From DASQGA01 sp035535315 (lineage in GTDB: Bacteria; Actinomycetota; Thermoleophilia; Gaiellales; Gaiellaceae): 54,033 nucleotides of DNA. Within the stretch, counting starts at the first letter, position 1. Every line of letters begins with the position of its first letter. Positions 39,966 to 48,141 of the stretch are shown piece by piece. The stretch spans positions 1-54,033 of the forward strand of contig DATLQD010000004.1 in assembly GCA_035535315.1 (NCBI GenBank), given 5' to 3'. The notes beneath the pieces are model-generated. The model worked only from the letters and a program-made list of their open reading frames with translations, searched no databases and was not told the DNA's origin. Made by a program: the position numbers and the translations under genes.

Positions 39966-41144
39966 ATGGCTTCGTACCGCGACCTTCTACAGCAGGTGAA
40001 GGCGGAGATCGACGAGATCGACGCGCCTTCTGCGCTCGCTCTCTTGGAGTCGGAAAACCCGATCGTCGTCGACGTTCGAGAGCGCGACGAGTGGGAGGAA
40101 GGACACATTCCCGGCGCGGTCCACATCCCTCGCGGGTCCCTGGAGTCGCGCATCGAGGCCGCAGCGCCCGACCATGCGCGACCATTGGTCGTCTACTGCT
40201 CCGGCGGCAGCCGCTCGGCTTTCGCCGCGAAGTCGCTCGAAGAGCTCGGCTACGAAAACGTCCTGTCGCTCAGGGGCGGGTTCACCGACTGGAAGCGAAA
40301 TGGCTTTCCGTTCGACCTGCCGCGTGCGCTCGGCGATGAGCAGCGCCGGCGCTACAGCCGTCATCTCCTGATCCCGGAGGTGGGTGAGGAGGGCCAGCAG
40401 AAGCTCTTGGACTCGCGAATGCTCCTGATCGGAGCCGGCGGGCTCGGGTCGCCGGCGGCCCTCTACCTGGCCGCGGCCGGGGTCGGCGCGCTGGGGATCG
40501 TGGACGACGACGTCGTCGACGAGACCAACTTGCAGCGCCAGATCGTCCATTCCCAGGAGCGCCTGGGTGACTCGAAGGCAGAGTCGGCCAAGCGCACCAT
40601 CGAGGCGCTGAACCCCGACGTGGCGGTCAGGGTCTTCAAGGAGCGGCTCACCTCGGAGAACGTCGACCGGATCCTCGGCGAGGGCTGGGACGTGATCGTC
40701 GACGGGGCTGACAACTTCCCGACCCGCTACCTCCTGAACGACGCCTCGGTCTGGCACAAGATCCCGGTAGTCCACGGGTCGATCTACCGCTTCGAGGGCC
40801 AGACGACCGTGTTCAAGCCCTTCGAGGGCCCCTGCTACCGCTGCCTCTTCCCGCAACCACCTCCGCCCGAGCTCGCCCCGAGCTGTGCCGAGGGCGGAGT
40901 GCTCGGAGTCCTCCCCGGCATCATCGGGTCGCTCCAGGCGAGCGAGGCGCTCAAGCTCGCGCTCGGGATCGGAGATCCGCTCATCGGCAGGCTCCTCCTC
41001 TTCGACGCGCTCGAGACGACGTTCACCGAGGTCTCCTTGCGCCGCGACCCCGCGTGTCCGGTCTGCGGTGAGAGCCCGACGATTACCGACTACATCGACT
41101 ACGTCGAGTTCTGCCAGGGCGGCAGGACGCAGGTGACCGCGTGA
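39966..41144 (+). CDS. Rhodanese-ThiF/MoeB sulfurtransferase-adenylyltransferase (MoeZ-like, domains swapped)
   Basis: This 392-residue protein activates a ThiS/MoaD-type sulfur carrier by adenylating its C-terminal Gly and adding sulfur. Residues 1-115 are a rhodanese domain with VVDVRERDEWEEGHIPGA and active Cys78 in VVYCSGGSRS. The ThiF/MoeB domain follows: ATP motif IGAGGLGS (155-162), the Arg and Asp of NLQRQIVHS and DGADNFPTRYL, and zinc pairs CYRC and CPVC. In mycobacterial MoeZ the rhodanese domain is C-terminal, so the order is reversed. The next gene overlaps its stop (GTGA) and encodes a sulfur carrier fused to CysM, the expected substrate. Confidence 0.93.
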   Translation: MASYRDLLQQVKAEIDEIDAPSALALLESENPIVVDVRERDEWEEGHIPGAVHIPRGSLESRIEAAAPDHARPLVVYCSGGSRSAFAAKSLEELGYENVLSLRGGFTDWKRNGFPFDLPRALGDEQRRRYSRHLLIPEVGEEGQQKLLDSRMLLIGAGGLGSPAALYLAAAGVGALGIVDDDVVDETNLQRQIVHSQERLGDSKAESAKRTIEALNPDVAVRVFKERLTSENVDRILGEGWDVIVDGADNFPTRYLLNDASVWHKIPVVHGSIYRFEGQTTVFKPFEGPCYRCLFPQPPPPELAPSCAEGGVLGVLPGIIGSLQASEALKLALGIGDPLIGRLLLFDALETTFTEVSLRRDPACPVCGESPTITDYIDYVEFCQGGRTQVTA

Positions 41145-42352
41145 CGCGCGTCAGGATCCCACCCACGCTACGCGCCGAGGTCGGAGGCGCCCGCGAGGTC
41201 GAGGCCACCGGCCAGACCCTGCGCGACGTGCTCGGGGACGTGGCCGGCCGCTTCCCGGGCCTCGGGAGCCAGGTGCTCCAGAACGGAAGCGAAATTGCGC
41301 CGTTCGTGAACGTCTACGTCGACAACGAAGACGCCCGCACCCTCCAGGGCCTCGACACGCCGGTGGGCGAGGGTTCCACCGTCATCCTCCTGCCGGCGAT
41401 GGCAGGCGGCGAGCGAGTCCTCGCCCCCTCGATGCTCGACCTGATCGGGTCGACGCCGCTGATCGAGCTGCCGCGCCTCGCGCCGCACGACGGCGTCACT
41501 CTCTACGCGAAGCTCGAGGGGCAGAATCCCACCGGCTCGACGAAGGACCGTGTCGCGAAAGCGATGATCGAGGCCGCCGAGGGTTCGGGCGAGCTCGAGC
41601 CCGGCCGCGAGCTCCTCGAGCCGACAAGCGGAAACACCGGCATCTCGCTGGCCATGGTTGCCAAGCTCAAGGGCTACCCCCTCACCTGCGTCATCCCCGC
41701 GAATGCGACGGCGGAGCGCGTACGGCTGCTCCAGCTCTACGGAGCGAACGTCGTCTTCTCGTCGGCAAACGAGGGGTCGAACGGAGCCGTCCGGCTGGCG
41801 CTCAGGATGGCCGAGCGGGAGCCGCGGTACTTCATGCCGTTCCAGTACGCGAACGACGCCAACCCGCACGCCCACTATGAGGGCACCGGCGCGGAGATCG
41901 TCGAAGCACTCCCACGCGTCGACGGGCTCGTCGCCGGGCTCGGGACCGGCGGAACGCTGATGGGCGCCGGCGACCGGGTGCGCGAGGCCTTCCCTGAGGT
42001 CATCGTCGCGGCAGCCGAGCCGCTCCAGGGGGACCTGGTTTACGGGCTACGCTCCCTAGCCGATGGCTACGTGCCGCCCATCCTCGACGTCGCGAAGCTC
42101 GACCGGAAGATCCTTGTCTCGAACGAGGAGTCGGTTCTCGGCCTCAGGATGCTCCTCGAGCAGGAAGGCGTCTTCGCAGGCGTCTCGTCCGGTGCGGTGA
42201 TTCACGTCGCCCGGCAACTCGCCGCGGAGCTGGACGAGGGAGTCGTGGTCGCTGTGCTCGCCGACGGCGGCTGGAAGTACCTCTCCGCGGACTTCTGGAC
42301 GGAGCCCGACGAGAGCGTCGAGGAGTCGATGGAGAGCCGCCTCTGGTGGTGA
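41141..42352 (+). CDS. CysO sulfur carrier fused to cysteine synthase CysM
   Basis: This 403-residue protein joins two domains in one frame. Residues 1-90 are a ThiS/MoaD/CysO ubiquitin-like fold ending LLPAMAGG, with Gly89-Gly90 where the free carrier would end. Residues 98-403 are a fold-type II PLP enzyme like CysM/CysK: SMLDLIGSTPLIELPRL, NPTGSTKDRVAKAM with PLP Lys135, PTSGNTGIS and GLGTGGTLMG. CysM makes cysteine from O-phosphoserine or O-acetylserine plus sulfur from CysO thiocarboxylate. There is no stop after Gly90. A Mec-type protease gene follows. An internal ATG (41432) could also yield free CysM. Confidence 0.92.
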   Translation: MTRVRIPPTLRAEVGGAREVEATGQTLRDVLGDVAGRFPGLGSQVLQNGSEIAPFVNVYVDNEDARTLQGLDTPVGEGSTVILLPAMAGGERVLAPSMLDLIGSTPLIELPRLAPHDGVTLYAKLEGQNPTGSTKDRVAKAMIEAAEGSGELEPGRELLEPTSGNTGISLAMVAKLKGYPLTCVIPANATAERVRLLQLYGANVVFSSANEGSNGAVRLALRMAEREPRYFMPFQYANDANPHAHYEGTGAEIVEALPRVDGLVAGLGTGGTLMGAGDRVREAFPEVIVAAAEPLQGDLVYGLRSLADGYVPPILDVAKLDRKILVSNEESVLGLRMLLEQEGVFAGVSSGAVIHVARQLAAELDEGVVVAVLADGGWKYLSADFWTEPDESVEESMESRLWW

Positions 42353-42726
42353 TCCCGCCCGAGGTGCGCTCGGCACTCGTCGAGCACGCCGAGGCGGAGT
42401 CTCCGAACGAAGCCTGTGGCCTCCTCGCGCTCCGCGATTCCGTCGCAGAGCGCTATCTCCCGGGGACGAACGCAGCGGCCAGCCCATACCGCTTCGAGCT
42501 CGAGTTTCCCCCGGAAGAGTGGATGGATCTCTGGGACGAGGGGTACGAAATCGCGATCTTCCACTCCCATCCCTCGAGCCCGCCGAGTCCATCGAGGACC
42601 GACGTCGAGAACATCGGGCAGTGGGCGGGGTATCCCTACCTGATCCTGAACGCCCGGACCGGCGAGCTGGCTGCGTGGCGCATCGAGGACGGCACCGTCG
42701 AGCCGCTGAAACTTTCCGCCAGCTGA
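42346..42726 (+). CDS. mec: Mec-type JAMM/MPN metalloprotease
   Basis: This 126-residue protein is a single JAB1/MPN domain. The zinc and catalytic motif reads IFHSHPSSPPSPSRTD: HxH then Ser-x2-Asp spaced as in JAMM peptidases, with a Glu near residue 22 (NEACGLL) as the general acid. Mycobacterial Mec releases cysteine from the CysO C-terminus. Its start (GTG at 42346, or 42349 giving a GTGA overlap) lies within the end of the fusion gene, so the two are coupled. Besides hydrolysing CysO-Cys it could free CysO from the fusion. Confidence 0.9.
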   Translation: MVIPPEVRSALVEHAEAESPNEACGLLALRDSVAERYLPGTNAAASPYRFELEFPPEEWMDLWDEGYEIAIFHSHPSSPPSPSRTDVENIGQWAGYPYLILNARTGELAAWRIEDGTVEPLKLSAS

Positions 42727-42741
42727 GATCGTCGAAGGGAC

Positions 42742-43107
42742 ATGAGGCTTGCACTCCTCGCTCTCTTGGTTCTCGCTTTCGCCGCATGCGGTGACGGAGA
42801 CCAGGACGGCGGCCCGGTGTCCATTGAAGAAGCACTTCGCGCCGACGGGCAGGCCGTAATCGTCGAGGGCGGCATCGTGGCGATGGACGGCGGGCCCGTA
42901 CGCCTCTGCTCCGCCCTCATGGAGTCCTACCCGCCGCAGTGCGGGGAGCCGGCGCTCGAGCTCCGGGGCCTCGACCTCGACGCTTTGGAGCTCGAGACCA
43001 GTGCGGGCGACCCGTCCGTGTCGCCCGCGCGCTGGTCGGATGGCCCCGTCCGCGTACGTGGAACCGTGGAGAACGGCGTCCTTACGGTCGAGTCTGTTCT
43101 CAGCTAG
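42742..43107 (+). CDS. Putative lipoprotein (121 aa)
   Basis: The protein has a typical lipoprotein signal (RLALLALLVLAFAAC, Cys16, lipobox FAAC) and a small beta-rich domain of about 100 residues with two further Cys (RLCSALMESYPPQC). I do not recognise the family; the RVRGTVENGVLTVESV end suggests an OB-like or sandwich fold. It starts 15 bases after mec and is likely in the sulfur-carrier operon. The stop overlaps the convergent cupredoxin gene by 4 bases. Confidence 0.75.
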   Translation: MRLALLALLVLAFAACGDGDQDGGPVSIEEALRADGQAVIVEGGIVAMDGGPVRLCSALMESYPPQCGEPALELRGLDLDALELETSAGDPSVSPARWSDGPVRVRGTVENGVLTVESVLS

Positions 43108-43454
43108 ACAACGGTAAAGCGGCCGTGCATGTCGAGGCGATGTGGATCGCACCGATACCGGTATGCGCCCGGGATGAACCTGATCGTCCAGATCTTGAGG
43201 CCGGTGAACGCCACAGTTGTCCTCCTGTTGACGTAGGGCCCGAGGAGGTGGAAGTTGTGAAGCACCGAGGTGTCTCTGACGCGAATGGTGTGCGTTCCGT
43301 GAGGGATCCGTGACACTTTGACGCCGCGTGCGTTCTTGAGCGTGATGGTCATACCTGGACCGACCTTCCCGTAGTACGTCCTCGCTCCCGCCGTCCCGGT
43401 GGCGACGAGCGATACAAACACGGTTGCGGTCAACAAGACGAGCGCGCGGGTCAT
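43104..43454 (-). CDS. Secreted cupredoxin-like copper protein
   Basis: The 116-residue protein has a signal peptide (RALVLLTATVFVSLVATGTAGA) and a plastocyanin-like domain. It shows TITLKNARGVKVSRIPHGTHTIRVRD, an upstream His in VLHNFHLLGP, and the copper loop YRCDPHRLDMHG with Cys, His and Met ligands. This fits a type 1 copper site for electron transfer outside the cell. The ATG at 43454 is preferred to the ATG at 43490 because it gives a proper signal peptide. It diverges from the pterin dehydratase gene. Confidence 0.83.
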   Translation of the reverse strand: MTRALVLLTATVFVSLVATGTAGARTYYGKVGPGMTITLKNARGVKVSRIPHGTHTIRVRDTSVLHNFHLLGPYVNRRTTVAFTGLKIWTIRFIPGAYRYRCDPHRLDMHGRFTVV

Positions 43455-43519
43455 CTGCCTACTCCGGGTTGGGGTCGGATCGATTCGCAACGTGATACGA
43501 ATCCCGGTCGGGATCGGAT

Positions 43520-43783
43520 TTGACCGACGCTGACTACCCAGAGGGTTGGAACGAGGTGCGCGGCGCGCTCCAGCGCGGCTTTCGCTTCGCCGACTTCCGT
43601 GAGGCGATCGCGTTCGTCAACCGCCTCGCCGAAGCGGCCGAGGCCGCGAATCACCACCCGGACCTCAACGTGAGCTGGAATGCTGTCACGGTGCGCTGGT
43701 CGACGCATACGAAGCGGGCGATCACCGACCGGGACATCGAGCTGGCCCGGCGCACCAACGAGCTCGCCGCCGCCACCGGCTGA
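43520..43783 (+). CDS. 4a-hydroxytetrahydrobiopterin dehydratase (pterin-4a-carbinolamine dehydratase)
   Basis: This 87-residue enzyme dehydrates 4a-hydroxy-tetrahydropterin to recycle pterin cofactor. The active-site pattern AAEAANHHPDLNVSWNAVTVRWSTH contains the paired His and the downstream Thr-His. The full-length family is about 90-100 residues, so the TTG start is reasonable, although 8-10 N-terminal residues common in homologues are missing. No aromatic amino acid hydroxylase gene is in the window, so its partner lies elsewhere. Confidence 0.9.
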   Translation: MTDADYPEGWNEVRGALQRGFRFADFREAIAFVNRLAEAAEAANHHPDLNVSWNAVTVRWSTHTKRAITDRDIELARRTNELAAATG

Positions 43784-43816
43784 GGGATGAAGGAGGCGCT
43801 CGTCAGCGCCGAGACC

Positions 43817-44749
43817 ATGTGCATGCGACGTGTAGCTCTTCTGGCCACACTTGCGCTCCCCCTCACGGCGGGGGCCGCCGGGGCCTTCCCGCTGCCGGGC
43901 GCGCGGCAGTGCCCGGTCTTTCCCGCTTCGAGCGTCTGGAACAAGCGCGTGGACGCACTGCCCGTCGCAAGGAACTCGTCGGCGGTCGTCGGATCGATCG
44001 GCGCCGGGCTCAACGTTCATGCCGACTTCGGATCGGGCCTCTGGAACGGAGGGCCGATCGGCATACCGATCACCGTCGTCGGCTCCTCGACGCCGAAGAG
44101 GGTGGTTCGGTTCGACTACGCCGAGGAAAGCGACCGGGGCCCGTATCCAATCCCCAGCGGGGTCAAGATCGAGGGCGGGAGACAGGCGGACGGCGACCGG
44201 CACGCGATCCTCGTCGACCGCTCGAGCTGCAGGCTCTACGAGCTTTTCGCCCTCTATCCGCGAAGCGGTACGCCTCGCTGGCGCGCAGGCTCGGGCGCCA
44301 TCTGGAACCTGCGCTCGAACCGACTCCGCCCGGCCGGTTGGACGTCCGCCGACGCGGCCGGGCTTCCGATCCTCCCGGGTCTAGCCCGCTACGACGAGGT
44401 CGCGCGCGGGCGGATCAACCATGCACTTCGCTTCACGGTCGAGCGGTCGCGGCGGGCATACGTCTACCCTGCCCGCCACTTCGCCTCGAGCCTCACCGAC
44501 CCGGATCTGCCACCGATGGGCCTCCGCCTCCGGCTCCGCGCGGACTTCCCGGTGGCAGGCTTCCCGCGGCAAGCCCGGATCGTCCTGACGGCGCTGAAAC
44601 GCTACGGAATGATCGTGGCCGACAACGGCTCGAGCTGGTACGTCTCCGGCGCGCCCGACCCGCGGTGGTCGAACGACCAGCTCCACACATTGCATCGCGT
44701 CCACGGATCCGATTTCGTGGTCGTGAATACGAGCACGTTCAGGCCGTAG
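43817..44749 (+). CDS. Secreted protein of unknown function (310 aa)
   Basis: It has a signal peptide (RRVALLATLALPLTAGAAGA), then a beta-rich domain rich in aromatic and Arg residues. Segments include CPVFPASSVWNKRVDALPVARNSS, RVVRFDYAEESDRGPYPIPSGVKIEGG, WRAGSGAIWNLRSNRLRPAGWTSADAAGLPILPGLARYDEV and KRYGMIVADNGSSWYVSGAPDPRW. I have seen similar sequences called hypothetical in environmental actinobacteria. Conserved Asp, His and Trp residues would suit a carbohydrate-binding or hydrolytic role, but none is assigned. ATGs at 43787, 43817 and 43823 are possible; the later ones give a cleaner signal. Confidence 0.75.
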   Translation: MCMRRVALLATLALPLTAGAAGAFPLPGARQCPVFPASSVWNKRVDALPVARNSSAVVGSIGAGLNVHADFGSGLWNGGPIGIPITVVGSSTPKRVVRFDYAEESDRGPYPIPSGVKIEGGRQADGDRHAILVDRSSCRLYELFALYPRSGTPRWRAGSGAIWNLRSNRLRPAGWTSADAAGLPILPGLARYDEVARGRINHALRFTVERSRRAYVYPARHFASSLTDPDLPPMGLRLRLRADFPVAGFPRQARIVLTALKRYGMIVADNGSSWYVSGAPDPRWSNDQLHTLHRVHGSDFVVVNTSTFRP

Positions 44750-45149
44750 AACCATCTGGGCCCATGTAGGCCTCCCAATCCTTGAGCGGTACGCCTTCCC
44801 AGGCCGTGTCGCTCGGATGCTTCGCCGAGAGATGGCACATGGCCGAGTCGGGAGTCGCCCCGTGCCAGTGCCAGATCCCCGCCGGGACGACCACTACCTC
44901 CCCCGCGCGGAACCTCCGGCGGCCGCTCTCGTCGGCGACGACGCCCTCGCCTTCGAGGACGATGAGCGTCTGCTCGACAGGATGCGTATGCGGAAGCGTC
45001 CGCGCGCCCGCGTCGAAGAACACGGCCACGAGCTCGACGCCGTCCGAAGGCGCGTCGAGGTTCAAATCCTGCATCGCGACGCCGCCGTCGAAGTGCCCGC
45101 CCGCTTGCACGGGTTTCGCCTTCGACCGGTCTACCGCAACGAGCTTCAT
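44739..45149 (-). CDS. Cupin domain protein
   Basis: This 136-residue single cupin has motif 1 THPVEQTLIVLEGEG (with HTHP...E metal ligands) and motif 2 AGEVVVVPAGIWHWHG. Metal-binding cupins include dioxygenases, isomerases and auxin-type binding proteins; none can be assigned. The ATG start overlaps the stop of the CNNM gene (ATGA), so it is co-transcribed with that transporter. Its 3' end overlaps the convergent secreted-protein gene by 11 bases. Confidence 0.85.
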   Translation of the reverse strand: MKLVAVDRSKAKPVQAGGHFDGGVAMQDLNLDAPSDGVELVAVFFDAGARTLPHTHPVEQTLIVLEGEGVVADESGRRRFRAGEVVVVPAGIWHWHGATPDSAMCHLSAKHPSDTAWEGVPLKDWEAYMGPDGSTA

Positions 45150-46450
45150 TCCCCGGAGGCGGCCGCCTCCTGCGGAGCCTCGTCCTCGTGCCGGAACTCG
45201 ATCTCGAGCCGCTCGATTCGTGGACCGTCAACGTCCACCACCTGCAAGCGCAGACCGTCGTAGACGACCTCGTCGCCGGGCTCGGCGACGCGACCCAGCT
45301 GGCCGAAGACGTAGCCGGCGACGGTGTGGTAGTCCTCCTGCGGGAGCTGCTGCCCGAACTGCTCGTTGAAGTCGTCGATCGGGAAGGTGCCGTCGATCCG
45401 GATGCGGTGGTCGTCCAGGCGCTCGACCGACTCGTCCGGGAGGTCGTACTCGTCCTCGATCTCGCCCACGATCTCCTCCAGCAGGTCCTCGAGAGTGACG
45501 ATCCCCTCGAACGCACCGTACTCGTCCACCACGACCGCCATGTGCTGATTGGCCTTGCGAAACTCGGCCAGGAGCGCGGCCAGGTCCTTCGTCTCGGGGA
45601 CGAACATGACCGGACGGACGAGGGATGCTACGTCGACGTTCTCGATGCCTCGGTCGTAGAGGGCCGAGAAGAGGTCGCGAACGTGGAGGATGCCGAGGAC
45701 GTCGTCGAGCGAGCCGCGGTACACGGGGTAGCGCGTGTACGGGGAGTCGATCAGAGACGCCAGGCACTGGACCGGAGGAAGGTCAACGGAGAGGGCGACG
45801 ACTTCGGGGCGCGGCACCATCACCTCATGCGCCTCCTTGTCGGCGAAGTCGAAGACCTTGTAGAGCATCTCCTCCTCAGCCTCCTCGATCACGCCTTCGT
45901 CCTCGGCCTCGGCGACGATGTGACGGATGTCTTCCTCCGTGTGGGCGAGGACGCCGGCGGGCGCAGGCTCGATCCCGAAGAGGCGTGAGACAGCGTTCCC
46001 GGAGACCTGGAGGAGCCAGACGAGCGGGTAGGTGATCTTCCCAAGCCAGTCGAGCGGGATCGCGAGCAGCACGGCGACCGTCTCGGCTCGTTGCAGGGTC
46101 ACGGTCTTCGGCACGAGCTCTCCGAACACGACGCTCAAATAGGTCAGGACGAGGAAGGCGATCACGAAGGCGACCGAGCGCGGCAGGAAATCGAAGTACC
46201 GCGACACAAGGGGCTCGCCGAGGGCGCCCAGCATGATCCCGGAAATCGTGATCCCCACCTGCACGGTCGAGATGAACCGGGCCGGCGTGTCCATGAGCCG
46301 AAGCGCGGTCCGGGCCGCCCGGCTGCCGTCCCTTGCTCGCTCCTCGAGCCGCGCGCGGCGGGCAGTGATCAGCCCGTACTCGGCTGCGACGAAGATCGCG
46401 TTCGCGAGGATAAGGACGCCCACCGCGACGATCTCCAGAAAAACGGTCAC
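45146..46450 (-). CDS. CNNM/CorC family transporter (hemolysin C-like)
   Basis: This 434-residue protein has an N-terminal DUF21 membrane domain (TVFLEIVAVGVLILANAIFVAAEYGLI, about residues 1-130), a CBS-pair domain (VMVPRPEVVALSVDL... to LEDLLEEIVGEIEDEYD) and a C-terminal transporter-associated domain (RIRIDGTFPIDDFNEQFG...). CNNM/CorC proteins mediate divalent cation, mainly magnesium, export or homeostasis at the plasma membrane. The layout and length are standard. The GTG start has a GGAAGG site upstream. The cupin gene overlaps its stop. Confidence 0.93.
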   Translation of the reverse strand: MTVFLEIVAVGVLILANAIFVAAEYGLITARRARLEERARDGSRAARTALRLMDTPARFISTVQVGITISGIMLGALGEPLVSRYFDFLPRSVAFVIAFLVLTYLSVVFGELVPKTVTLQRAETVAVLLAIPLDWLGKITYPLVWLLQVSGNAVSRLFGIEPAPAGVLAHTEEDIRHIVAEAEDEGVIEEAEEEMLYKVFDFADKEAHEVMVPRPEVVALSVDLPPVQCLASLIDSPYTRYPVYRGSLDDVLGILHVRDLFSALYDRGIENVDVASLVRPVMFVPETKDLAALLAEFRKANQHMAVVVDEYGAFEGIVTLEDLLEEIVGEIEDEYDLPDESVERLDDHRIRIDGTFPIDDFNEQFGQQLPQEDYHTVAGYVFGQLGRVAEPGDEVVYDGLRLQVVDVDGPRIERLEIEFRHEDEAPQEAAASGE

Positions 46451-46474
46451 GCCCGGCCTTCCCGGGCGCAGGTA

Positions 46475-47458
46475 CTAGGCGGAATCTCGTCCACGAATCT
46501 CGGTTGAGGATAGCGCACCGGCCCAGACGGTCTGCCCGTTCCACAGGGTCTCAACCGGCCGAAGCTCGCGGTCCAGCACCGCGAGGTCGGCGCGGAAGCC
46601 GCGGGCCAGGCGGCCTCGATCCTCGAGTCCGAGGAGGCGCGCAGGCACCAGGCTGGCCATGCCTGCCGCCGTAGGCAACCCGAACCGGGCCATACGGGCC
46701 ACGAGTGCGGCTCCGGCCCGGTCGCCGCCGAGGAGCTTGCCCGCCTCGGTCTGCGCCGGCGGCGCCACCAGATCGCTCGTCAGCGCGATCCTTTCGTGGC
46801 CGGCCGCGCGGACGGTCAGCTCCTCGATTCTCGGATGCAGATGCCGCCCGTCGGCAAGCAGACCGAGGATGACCCGTGGCTCGAGTAGAAGCTCGGGAAT
46901 CGCTCCTGTCGAGCGGGCTCTGATGGGACCGAACGCGTTCCAGATGTGCGTGGCAAAGCGGGCTCCGGCTTGGACGGCAGCCCGCGTCGTCGCAGCGTTC
47001 GCAAGCGTGTGGCCGATCGCGGCCACGACGCCGGCAGACGCGATTCGCTCGATCGCCCGCAGAGCATGCGGAAGCTCCGGCGAGAGGGTCACGAGGCGAG
47101 CCCGTCCATCCGCAAGCCAACGGTCGAGCGCGAGAAGGTCGACCGGACGGAGCTCCTCGACCGGAATCGCACCCGCAGCCTCAGGATTGAGAAACGGGCC
47201 CTCGAAGTGGAGGCCGAGGCAGCGCTCGTCCGGCAGGTCGACCTGGGCCCGCGTCGCCAGGAGGTAGCCCGTGACGCCGCTCCGGACGAGAGGTTCCGAA
47301 TCGTAGACCTGGAGGTCGACGAAGCCCGGAAAGATGTGCAGTTCCCCTTCCGGCTTCGCCGTTCGCTCGACCGAGACGATGCGATCCGCCGCGATCCGAA
47401 GGATGCCCGGGTAAACGCCGTCGAGGGGGTCGACCAGGAGCCCGGAAACCGCTCTCAC
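46475..47458 (-). CDS. nagA: N-acetylglucosamine-6-phosphate deacetylase
   Basis: This 327-residue amidohydrolase removes the acetyl group from GlcNAc-6-phosphate in amino-sugar recycling. Residues seen: PGFVDLQVYD (Gln in place of the usual HxH pair, as in single-metal NagA), LGLHFEGPFLNPEAAGA (metal Glu), AIGHTLANAATT (His), FATHIWNAFGP (His) and LTSDLVAPP (catalytic Asp). It is about 50 residues shorter than E. coli NagA, mostly in the N-terminal region around residues 45-65. The GTG start has TACAGT 7 bases upstream. No nagB is nearby. Confidence 0.9.
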   Translation of the reverse strand: MRAVSGLLVDPLDGVYPGILRIAADRIVSVERTAKPEGELHIFPGFVDLQVYDSEPLVRSGVTGYLLATRAQVDLPDERCLGLHFEGPFLNPEAAGAIPVEELRPVDLLALDRWLADGRARLVTLSPELPHALRAIERIASAGVVAAIGHTLANAATTRAAVQAGARFATHIWNAFGPIRARSTGAIPELLLEPRVILGLLADGRHLHPRIEELTVRAAGHERIALTSDLVAPPAQTEAGKLLGGDRAGAALVARMARFGLPTAAGMASLVPARLLGLEDRGRLARGFRADLAVLDRELRPVETLWNGQTVWAGALSSTEIRGRDSA

Positions 47459-47465
47459 GCGGGCA

Positions 47466-47471
47466 ACTGTA
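47466..47471 (-). promoter_or_regulatory. -10 element TACAGT for nagA
   Basis: TACAGT lies 7 bases before the GTG at 47458. Confidence 0.5.
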
Positions 47472-47520
47472 AAGTTCGCCCCGCTTTCGGCCGACTAAGG
47501 AACCCGGGGAGCTGTTGACG

Positions 47521-48141
47521 GTGCCTGACGAGATTACGTGCTTGATCGCCGACGACCACGAGGTGGTCCGTGAAGGCCTGCGCCTTTCGCTTTCCCGGTC
47601 GGCGCACATCCGCGTGATCGGGGAGGCCTCCGACGGCGCGAGCGCGATCGCGATCGCGGAACGCCGCAAGCCAAACGTCGTAATCATGGACGTCCGCATG
47701 CCCGGCATGGACGGGCTCGAGGCGACAAAGATCCTGAGCGAACGGCTGCCGGCCACGAACGTGCTCATCTTCACGGCCTACGGTGAGCGGAGCCTCCTCG
47801 GCCGCGGCCTCGAGTCGGGCGCGAAGGGCTACATCCTGAAAGAGGCGCCACACTCGACGCTCCTCCGCGCGATCGAGAAGGTCGCGAGTGGCGAGGGTTA
47901 CGTTGACCCGGCTCTGATGCCCGACTTCCTGACGCGCGAGCGCGAGGAGATGCTCACCGTGCGCGAGCGGGAGATTCTGCAGCTTCTGGCCGACGGGATG
48001 TCGAATGCTGACGTCGCGGCGAAGCTCTTCATCAGCCAGGAGACCGTCAAGAGCCACGTACGCCACATCCTTGCCAAGCTCGAGGCCGACACCCGCACCC
48101 ATGCAGTCGCGATCGCGCTTCGCGAAGCGATCATCGATTAG
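47521..48141 (+). CDS. NarL/LuxR-family response regulator
   Basis: This 206-residue regulator has a receiver domain (CLIADDHEVVREGLRLSL, phospho-acceptor Asp in VVIMDVRMPGMDG, Thr and Lys in FTAYGE and YILKEAP) and a LuxR helix-turn-helix (TVREREILQLLADGMSNADVAAKLFISQETVKSHVRHIL). The GTG at 47521 is preferred to the TTG at 47515 because GGGGAG is 9 bases upstream. The histidine kinase gene starts inside its 3' end, so the two are a coupled two-component pair. Target genes are unknown. Confidence 0.93.
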   Translation: MPDEITCLIADDHEVVREGLRLSLSRSAHIRVIGEASDGASAIAIAERRKPNVVIMDVRMPGMDGLEATKILSERLPATNVLIFTAYGERSLLGRGLESGAKGYILKEAPHSTLLRAIEKVASGEGYVDPALMPDFLTREREEMLTVREREILQLLADGMSNADVAAKLFISQETVKSHVRHILAKLEADTRTHAVAIALREAIID

